From positions 1-11,344 of the forward strand of contig CALVTA010000041.1 in the NCBI GenBank assembly GCA_944359735.1: 11,344 nt of DNA. Reading direction: 5' to 3'. The position numbers were made by a program, and so were the translations under genes. The stretch is from an uncultured Bacilli bacterium (GTDB lineage: Bacteria > Bacillota_I > Bacilli_A > RF39 > UBA660). Shown here in pieces: positions 6,443 to 11,344 of this stretch (the stretch's first letter is position 1; each line of letters begins with the position of its first letter). The notes under the pieces are model-generated. The model was given only the letters and a program-made list of their open reading frames with translations. It was not told the origin of the DNA and made no database searches.

Positions 6443-6468
6443 AACATTAATAGATTTCTATTAATGTT
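6443..6468 (-). repeat. Perfect 11-bp inverted repeat just after ORF6N copy 2
   Basis: AACATTAATAG-ATTT-CTATTAATGTT starts two bases after the stop of copy 2 and ends one base before the 6421-6441 palindrome, giving two back-to-back hairpins in the gap. It lacks a T-run, so termination would be inefficient. It may stabilise the 3' end of the transcript or form a cruciform. Confidence 0.6.
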
Positions 6469-6470
6469 AA

Positions 6471-7403
6471 TTATTCTAACTTATCTAACAAGTTATCTAA
6501 TATTTCTTTACTTTCTATTTTAGTAATAGCAAAACATTTCTCACCCAAATCTTTAAAACTCGCTCCAGAATGATATAAATATTTCTTATCTAAAATAATG
6601 AATCTATCATGAAAAGAGTTATTAACTACTGAGGTTACATTATTATATTGTTCTTTATATTTCTCATAATCTATATTGTTATACTTATTAGTCACAAGAG
6701 TAACTTTTCTATTAGTTTTGGATAGTATATCTAGTATATTTTTATCAATATAATTATCTATTATAACGATACTACTTTCAGCTTTTTCAAATATCTTTAT
6801 CATTAAAGAATAAGCATCATAAATCTGTCCTTCAAAAAAGATATGATTATTTTTATCTTTAAAACTAGAAAATGCATCTTCTAATAAATCTATTCTTTTA
6901 GAATCTTTTAATACCATGTCATTTATATACTTTTGCTCAATTAGATTAGTTGATATGTATTTTCTCATTGCCACAAAAGCATTCATTATTCTTATACTCA
7001 CTTCTTCTGCAACAGGTGTTCTAAGTACAGTAGCAAGCATTGCAACTCCTTGCTCTGTAAATACATATGGATTATATCTTCTTCCACCTTTTATGTTTGA
7101 GGTTTCAAATTGAAACCTCAAATATAGTTTGCTTTCTTCATCAGTTAACTGAAACATAAATCTTTCTGGAAATCTATTAATATGTCGTTTAACAGCTAAA
7201 TTAATTGTTTTAGTTCCATTAGCACACTCATAAAGTTTAGTCAAATCACTATCTAAGATTACTTGCTTACCCCTAATCTCATATATCATATTTTCTATTT
7301 TAATGTCTTCTTTATTAATTAAATCGTTTATAACTATAGCCTCCTTCCATATCTTATTATTACCTATATTACATTCTTTTACAGTCCCAAATTGGGACCA
7401 CAA
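6471..7403 (-). CDS. ORF6N (KilA-N-like) DNA-binding protein with PLD-like C-terminal domain
   Basis: The frame is open for 310 codons from a TTG at 7403, but the AAGGAGG (7340-7346) and alignment with copy 1 place the functional start near 7331-7337. There the ATG of copy 1 is replaced by ATA, so the start is uncertain. Domains (numbered from TTG): ORF6N about 34-130, with GKQVILDSDLTKLY, RFPERFMFQLT, L-R-F-Q-F-E-T and YVFTEQGVAML; linker with NAFVAMRKYISTNL (141-154); PLD-like domain 184-310 with HDRFIILD (His265, Arg267, Asp272) and HSGASFKDLG. The canonical HKD lysine is arginine here. It lies 45 nt after ftsW and ahead of the interrupted paralogue, in tandem. The family is typical of phages and accessory regions. 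Its likely job is DNA binding with a nuclease-like module; catalysis is not proven. Confidence 0.85.
   Translation of the reverse strand: MWSQFGTVKECNIGNNKIWKEAIVINDLINKEDIKIENMIYEIRGKQVILDSDLTKLYECANGTKTINLAVKRHINRFPERFMFQLTDEESKLYLRFQFETSNIKGGRRYNPYVFTEQGVAMLATVLRTPVAEEVSIRIMNAFVAMRKYISTNLIEQKYINDMVLKDSKRIDLLEDAFSSFKDKNNHIFFEGQIYDAYSLMIKIFEKAESSIVIIDNYIDKNILDILSKTNRKVTLVTNKYNNIDYEKYKEQYNNVTSVVNNSFHDRFIILDKKYLYHSGASFKDLGEKCFAITKIESKEILDNLLDKLE
6477..6866. repeat. Direct repeat, copy B: PLD-like module of ORF6N gene 2
   Basis: Ungapped partner of 5531-5920, with about 10 differences in 390 bp. The flanking ORF6N halves of the two genes align as proteins but not closely as DNA, so this module was duplicated or homogenised recently. 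Confidence 0.9.
7096..7122. repeat. Perfect 27-bp palindrome inside ORF6N copy 2 coding sequence
   Basis: Arms TTTGAGGTTTCAA and TTGAAACCTCAAA are perfect complements around one central base (7109). On the coding strand it encodes L-R-F-Q-F-E-T-S. The outer bases are the same as in the copy 1 palindrome, while the inner dinucleotide pair is TT/AA instead of CA/TG. Confidence 0.92.
7376..7403 (-). promoter_or_regulatory. Candidate promoter with palindromic operator upstream of ORF6N copy 2
   Basis: GTCCCAA-A-TTGGGAC (7384-7398) is a perfect palindrome of the same family as those inside the ORF6N genes. On the minus strand it lies in the 16-nt spacer between TTGTGG (7398-7403) and TAAAAG (7376-7381). 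The equivalent site before copy 1 has the same arrangement. The same bases also read as S-L-W-S-Q-F-G-T in frame, resembling the ORF6N motif, so a coding relic is the alternative. Confidence 0.35.
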
Positions 7404-7448
7404 ACTTCTAAAAAATGAAATAAATATCGCTATTAATATAATATACCG

Positions 7449-8543
7449 TTACTGATTATTTTTTTTCGCAATATTAAGAAGAATTCCAATACTTAATAAA
7501 CTTATTAATAAGGAACTTCCTCCATAAGATAAGAAAGGTAAAGTGACCCCAGTCACAGGTATCAAACCTATTACCACACTGAGGTTCATTAAAGCTTGAA
7601 AAATCATTTGAAAGATAAGTCCGAAAGCTAGGTACTTAGCAAATAAATCATTTGTCTTCAATGCTATCTTTACACCAAAGTATAGAAGTAAGAAGAAAAG
7701 TACTGCAATAAATATCGCCCCTACTACTCCAAACTCTTCACAAATTATCGAAAAGATAAAATCTGTTTGTGGTTCTGGTAAATAGAAGTGTTTTTGTCTT
7801 GAATTTAGAAAACCTGTACCTAAAACACCTCCTGGTCCTATCGCATAAAGAGACTGAATTATTTGAAAACCTGTACCTAAAGGATCAGACCAAGGATCTA
7901 AGAAAGAAGTTATTCTATCCATTCGATAAGGGGCAATGGCAATTAGAATTACTACGCCAATTACACCTATCACACCTAAAATATAAAAGAACTTCATATT
8001 AACTCCAGCGATAAAAAGTAAGGCAATAATTGAGACCATTAAAACTAAACCTGTACCTAAATCAGGTTGTAACATGATAAGTCCAAAAGCAAGACAAGCG
8101 ATTCCTAGTATCGGAATAACTCCTTTTTTATAACTCTTTAAAAATTTATTACTATTAACTAAGTATTTACTAGTAAATATTATTAAAGCTAGTTTTATAA
8201 ATTCACTAGGTTGCACCCCAAATGGTCCTATTCCAAACCAACTACGACTACCATTTCTAATACTACCTATTCCTGGTATTAAAACTAAAATTAATAATAA
8301 AAAGCAAATACCTAAGATGATATTTGCCTTCTTAAAATAGATATTATAATCTATTTTACTAACTATATACATTATTATAAATCCTATTACTGTAAATAAT
8401 GCTTGTTGTTTCACATAGTGAAAACTATCGTGAAACTTGTATTCAGCCCAAATACTTGATGCTGAATATATCATTATAAGTCCAAATGTTACTAAGAGTA
8501 TTACTGTGATTAATAAAGGCAATCTTAAACCCATCTTCTTCAT
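7449..8543 (-). CDS. ftsW: SEDS peptidoglycan glycosyltransferase, FtsW/SpoVE type
   Basis: 364 aa, the usual length, with about ten membrane helices. SEDS signatures are intact: QPSEFIKLALIIF (111-123), QPDLGTG (159-165), RMDRITSFLDPWSDPLGTGFQ (207-227), YLPEPQTDFIFSIICEEFG (254-272) with the likely catalytic Asp261, and GVTLPFLSYGGSSL (332-345). These proteins polymerise lipid II into glycan strands with a class B PBP partner. The gene begins 14 nt after mraY and must be co-transcribed with it. The ribosome binding site is weak (AAGAGTG). Next to a PBP with a PASTA domain, the B. subtilis equivalent could be spoVE rather than vegetative ftsW; RodA is less likely because of the dcw context. 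No clear terminator follows. Confidence 0.92.
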   Translation of the reverse strand: MKKMGLRLPLLITVILLVTFGLIMIYSASSIWAEYKFHDSFHYVKQQALFTVIGFIIMYIVSKIDYNIYFKKANIILGICFLLLILVLIPGIGSIRNGSRSWFGIGPFGVQPSEFIKLALIIFTSKYLVNSNKFLKSYKKGVIPILGIACLAFGLIMLQPDLGTGLVLMVSIIALLFIAGVNMKFFYILGVIGVIGVVILIAIAPYRMDRITSFLDPWSDPLGTGFQIIQSLYAIGPGGVLGTGFLNSRQKHFYLPEPQTDFIFSIICEEFGVVGAIFIAVLFFLLLYFGVKIALKTNDLFAKYLAFGLIFQMIFQALMNLSVVIGLIPVTGVTLPFLSYGGSSLLISLLSIGILLNIAKKNNQ

Positions 8544-8557
8544 CTAATCACTCTTTT

Positions 8558-9538
8558 CTATAACCATACTCCAAAAATAATGCCACCCATAGCAAGCAAT
8601 AGCCCAAAGACTACAAATAACTTAACAATATCAGTCTCTTGCCAACCAAGTTTTTCAAAATGATGATGTAAAGGTGTCATTAAGAATAATTTTTTATGAA
8701 AGAACCTTAACCAAAATACTTGTAAAATAACAGATAAGGTTTCTATTACAAATACCCCTGCTACAACAAGTAAAGTAAGTTCTCTATGAGTAAGAATAGC
8801 AACTGCACCCATTACACCTCCAAGGGCAAGGGAACCAGTATCACCCATAAACACTTTGGCAGGATGAGTATTAAAAACTAAAAATCCTATTAAAGAACCC
8901 ACTAATACCAAACAGAATATCCCAATATCCTCAAAACCTACAACAAAAGAAATAAGAGCAAAAGCAATGAAAGCTACCGCCGATAAACTACCAGCAAGGC
9001 CGTCTAAACCATCAGTTAAGTTAACCGCATTAGAAGCACCAATTAAGATAAAAAGTATAAATAATCCATATAACCAAGTAAGTTCTATATCAATACCAAG
9101 AGTACCAACAACAAAAGAAGTCTGTCCACCATTTTTCATATAAATATAGAAAAATATAGTTGAAATTATAACCTGCCCCAATAGTTTTTGATAAGTAGAA
9201 AGCCCTTCATTATTATGTTTTTTCAAAGATAAAAAATCATCTAAAAAACCTATAATGGCAAATCCCAAAAAAACTAATAAAACAATTGCTAAATTATCAG
9301 AATAAGATATTTTATCAGTAATCAATAAACCTAATGTAATAACAACTGTAGGAATAATAAAGATTAAGCCCCCCATTGTAGGTGTACCCTCTTTTTGTCT
9401 ATGAGAATATCCTACATAACTACTTATTCTTTGCCCTACCTTCAATTTTTTCAAAAGAGGTAAAAGAAATAATCCCAATACAACACTAAATAAAAATCCA
9501 ATCATAATTGCAAATACTGCTTTTGTAAGTAATAACAT
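8558..9538 (-). CDS. mraY: Phospho-N-acetylmuramoyl-pentapeptide transferase
   Basis: 326 aa, full length, with ten predicted membrane helices. MraY transfers phospho-MurNAc-pentapeptide from UDP to undecaprenyl phosphate, making lipid I on the inner membrane face. Diagnostic motifs are all present: HRQKEGTPTMGG (46-57), FLDDFL with Asp100-Asp101 (98-103), NAVNLTDGLDGLA (170-182) with Asp176, THPAKVFMGDTGSLALGG (224-241) with Asp233, and PLHHHFEKLGW (289-299). The ATG is preceded by AGAGG at a 9-nt spacing. ftsW follows directly, whereas murD, usually between them, is missing from this locus. The operon has its own promoter, which makes it independent of the interrupted PBP gene upstream. Confidence 0.97.
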   Translation of the reverse strand: MLLLTKAVFAIMIGFLFSVVLGLFLLPLLKKLKVGQRISSYVGYSHRQKEGTPTMGGLIFIIPTVVITLGLLITDKISYSDNLAIVLLVFLGFAIIGFLDDFLSLKKHNNEGLSTYQKLLGQVIISTIFFYIYMKNGGQTSFVVGTLGIDIELTWLYGLFILFILIGASNAVNLTDGLDGLAGSLSAVAFIAFALISFVVGFEDIGIFCLVLVGSLIGFLVFNTHPAKVFMGDTGSLALGGVMGAVAILTHRELTLLVVAGVFVIETLSVILQVFWLRFFHKKLFLMTPLHHHFEKLGWQETDIVKLFVVFGLLLAMGGIIFGVWL

Positions 9539-9565
9539 GACTTATCGCCTCTCGTTTCTTTAAGT

Positions 9566-9574
9566 ATTATAGCA
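9566..9574 (-). promoter_or_regulatory. Extended -10 promoter of mraY-ftsW
   Basis: The minus strand reads TGCTATAAT, a perfect -10 with a TG extension, ending 28 nt before the mraY ATG. The -35 (TAGAAT at a 17-nt spacing) is poor, which fits extended -10 promoters. The rest of 9575-9661 shows no strong terminator for the gene upstream. Confidence 0.55.
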
Positions 9575-9661
9575 TAAGTAATTTTGTTATTCTATATGTA
9601 TTTTATTATTTGACTTTCTCTTGTCATTTAATTTTATGATTAATAATTGATTTTAGACTAA

Positions 9662-10408
9662 TTATATTCTTTTAACCAAATCATAAAGTTGCTCACTTGA
9701 TTTATAAAAACCAGCCATCTCTATCAATTTAGTTGGATCATCCCCACTTCTAAAGTTATTTGTTACCCATGGTTCAACATATCGCCTACCATATACACCA
9801 TCGCTAGTAATAACAGCACATTCTTCCGGTGAAGAAATTATCATATCACAAATCTCCTGTCCTGTTTTGGCGTGATATTCTACAAATTTTCTAGTCTCTG
9901 ACTCATATTTATAAGCACTTCCTAACCCCGCATTAGTTAGACCATAAACAATATATGGACTACCATAACATGTGGAATCTGAAAATGTTTTTTCAATAAT
10001 TAAATTTGTTAACTGATTTCTTCCAATATTAGGATGAAAAACTAAATTATCTACTTTAAAACCATAATCTATCTTGTACACTCTATCCCACAATGATTGA
10101 AGATTCAAAGACGTTAAAACAATACCTCTATAATAATCATCAACTCTAACCCTATTACCAGCAAAGTAAACCATATAATCATATAAATAAGCGCCTTCAT
10201 CAATTTGATAAGATTTTAAATAAAATGTTGATTCCTTTAAATCAATAGTTGAACTATATTCACATCTAGCCAAATTAACTAAATCTATCAAATTACCCTC
10301 AATACTATTTTTAGCAGTCCTTTTTTCCAAAAGATTAACAACCTGTTCATATCTTGTTTTTTCTTTACTTATTAATTCTAATGTTCTATCACCGACATAT
10401 TTACTCAT
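9662..10408 (-). CDS. Hypothetical soluble protein
   Basis: 248 aa from the ATG at 10408, chosen because AGAGGGGG lies about 10 nt upstream and a promoter precedes it; an upstream in-frame extension to 10459 would overlap that promoter. I do not recognise the family. There is no signal peptide or membrane helix. The N-terminus is helical and charged (SKEKTRYEQVVNLLEKRT), followed by a mixed, Tyr- and Asp-rich region and a C-terminal helix ending YDLVKRI. Three cysteines do not form a metal motif. It sits between the PBP fragment and mraY, a place that usually holds murE or murF, but it shows no Mur ligase P-loop. No obvious base-composition shift. Confidence 0.75.
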   Translation of the reverse strand: MSKYVGDRTLELISKEKTRYEQVVNLLEKRTAKNSIEGNLIDLVNLARCEYSSTIDLKESTFYLKSYQIDEGAYLYDYMVYFAGNRVRVDDYYRGIVLTSLNLQSLWDRVYKIDYGFKVDNLVFHPNIGRNQLTNLIIEKTFSDSTCYGSPYIVYGLTNAGLGSAYKYESETRKFVEYHAKTGQEICDMIISSPEECAVITSDGVYGRRYVEPWVTNNFRSGDDPTKLIEMAGFYKSSEQLYDLVKRI

Positions 10409-10438
10409 AGTACTTTTCCCCCTCTTAAAAGTGACTAT

Positions 10439-10467
10439 ATTATACAGCAAATACATCATTTTAGCAA
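10439..10467 (-). promoter_or_regulatory. Strong sigma-A-type promoter of the hypothetical gene
   Basis: TTGCTA (10462-10467) is separated by exactly 17 nt from a perfect TATAAT (10439-10444) on the minus strand. The -35 lies four bases beyond the PBP stop codon, and the ATG is about 30 nt downstream of the -10. Confidence 0.6.
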
Positions 10468-10470
10468 GAT

Positions 10471-11145
10471 TTAATCACCCAACATTAATTTAACAGTACT
10501 ACCATCCTCTAATCTTGTTCCTGCTTCTGGTGACTGACTTATTATTTTTTCACCACTACCAGAATATTCCAAAGCAAAATGTTCAAGTAATTTCTTTGCT
10601 TCCTTCGGACTCTTACCTACAACATCAACAACTTCATAATAAACCTTATCAGTCCACTCCCAATCCTTCTCAATGCCTCCTTCCTGTTTTTCTATATCTA
10701 AAGCATCTATTATATCCAAAAGAATTCTCCTTGCAATTGGTGTAGTTGTATAGCTTGATAACAATGCTGTATCTTTAGGATTATCTATTGCAATATATAA
10801 AACTGCCTCTGGATCATTTGATGGAACAATACCAACAAATGACATTATATAGTTATTAGCCAGATAACTACCATTAACTGCTTTTTGAGCAGTACCAGTT
10901 TTACCACCAATTCTATATCCATCAATATATGCTGCCTTACCACCTCCAAGTGCAACTACACTCTCTAAAGCATACCTCATAATTTCACTTGTTTTTTCAC
11001 TAATTGTTTTTCTAACTATACTCTTACTATTATGATCCATAACATTACCTGTTTCTGGCTCTAAAATATTCTTTAAAACATAAGGTTTTAACAAATCTCC
11101 ACCATTAATAACTGCTGATATTGCTGTTATTTGTTGTAACGTTGT
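10471..11145 (-). pseudogene. 3' fragment of a class B penicillin-binding protein (SpoVD/PBP2 type) with PASTA domain
   Basis: About 224 codons in one frame. TTLQQITAISAVINGG at the start corresponds to the V-T-x-x-Q block of class B transpeptidases; the fragment continues with LLKPYVLK, then the active-site KTG in YRIGGKTGTAQKA and NNYIMSFVGIVPSNDPE. One PASTA domain forms the C-terminus (VVDVVGKSPKEAKKLLEHF ... VKLMLGD). The SxxK and SxN motifs and the rest of the protein are missing: directly before Thr-Thr comes a TAG (11146-11148), and homology ends. No proper start codon or ribosome binding site exists; a TTG at 11094 is only an internal codon. The gene is therefore split by the element to the right, or is the restored 3' end if that element can excise. 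A PBP with PASTA next to mraY and a SEDS gene points to the SpoVD/PbpB slot of the dcw cluster. Confidence 0.85.
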
Positions 11146-11344
11146 CTATTAAATGAAACTTTCTACCTAAATTATCAGAAAATGTATTAACACTTTCTCC
11201 TGTTTTTATATAAATATCTAGTTTTATCTTTTTATTTTCTTCTTTATAAACATAAATTCTGTCAATTAATTCATTAAATATATCACTGAAACACTTATCA
11301 TCAGTTAAACAATTATCTAACATCTTTTTTAGTTCCTTAATTTT
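11105..11344 (-). CDS. C-terminus of a large serine recombinase/integrase (partial)
   Basis: The frame is open to the right edge. It reads KIKELKKMLDNCL..., then FNELIDRIYVYKEENKKIKLDIYIK, which matches the usual tail of large serine recombinases (L-I-D-R-I-Y-V-Y followed by a lysine-rich I-K-x-x-I strand). These enzymes integrate and excise phages and integrative elements at a defined att site, and the gene commonly lies at the element's end. The last 12 or so residues (NVTTNNSNISSY) are encoded by PBP-gene DNA read in another frame, because the stop codon lies beyond the junction. The catalytic serine domain is outside the window, so the call rests on the tail only. Confidence 0.68.
   Translation of the reverse strand, partial: KIKELKKMLDNCLTDDKCFSDIFNELIDRIYVYKEENKKIKLDIYIKTGESVNTFSDNLGRKFHLIDNVTTNNSNISSY
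11146..11344. mobile_element. End of an integrative element inserted in the PBP gene
   Basis: PBP coding similarity stops at about 11145, in the middle of the transpeptidase domain, and is replaced by recombinase sequence that reads toward the junction. The attachment site should therefore lie at about 11137-11148, around ACAACGTTAC. The other end and the PBP 5' part are outside the window, so a duplicated att sequence cannot be checked here. Confidence 0.6.

Noticed and set aside
5522..7403. Diversity-generating retroelement or CRISPR array as explanation for the repeats
   Set aside because: The repeats are coding modules of two paralogues; there are no regularly spaced repeats and no reverse transcriptase or Cas gene in the window.
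4443..10745. Short plus-strand frames at 4443-4649, 6916-7113, 7769-8002 and 10515-10745
   Set aside because: Each lies opposite a well-supported minus-strand gene, lacks a convincing ribosome binding site and has low-complexity, membrane-shadow-like translation.
10471..11094. Treating the PBP fragment as a complete 207-residue protein
   Set aside because: The TTG used as start is the Leu of the G-G-D-L-L-K-P-Y motif, and PBP similarity continues upstream to about 11145 before being cut.

Overview
The window looks like part of a low-GC Firmicutes chromosome (roughly 30% GC by eye), probably an uncultured gut Bacillota of the Bacilli/Clostridia type. The signs are strong AAGGAGG-type ribosome binding sites, sigma-A-like promoters, a dcw-type mraY-ftsW pair, a PBP with a PASTA domain, an NfeD/SPFH pair and ORF6N genes. 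TAA and TAG both serve as stops, and Trp is encoded by TGG, so the genetic code looks standard. Nearly every gene lies on the minus strand, so transcription runs from high to low coordinates.

Right end (9.5-11.3 kb): the 3' part of a class B PBP (KTG motif plus one PASTA domain, 10471-11145) loses its homology abruptly near 11145. Beyond that point lies the C-terminal end of what looks like a large serine recombinase, running off the window. I read this as one end of an integrative element inserted inside the PBP gene. Next come an unrecognised soluble protein with its own strong promoter, then mraY and ftsW/spoVE (7449-9538), which share an extended -10 promoter. No murD lies between mraY and ftsW.

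Middle (5.4-7.4 kb): two tandem ORF6N (KilA-N-like) genes with a PLD-like C-terminal domain. The first 390 bp of their 3' halves are about 97% identical while the N-terminal halves are strongly diverged. The copy at 5522-6391 has an in-frame TAG. Each gene contains, inside its coding sequence, a perfect 27-bp palindrome of the form GGTNNCAA-N-TTGNNACC whose variable bases differ between the copies but stay paired. Each gene also has a free-standing palindrome of the same form just upstream, in the spacer of a candidate promoter. This is the most interesting unexplained structure in the window.

Left-middle (3.7-5.3 kb): a MiaB/RimO-like radical SAM protein with a three-cysteine N-terminal region but no TRAM domain. 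It is followed by about 200 nt packed with hairpins (a possible structured RNA), and then by a terminator-like hairpin in the leader of the next gene.

Left (0-3.7 kb): a MATE transporter fused to a cytidylate-kinase-2-like domain, then a two-gene NfeD-SPFH membrane operon ending in a clear terminator, and finally the start of a secreted protein with a SipW-type signal segment at the left edge.
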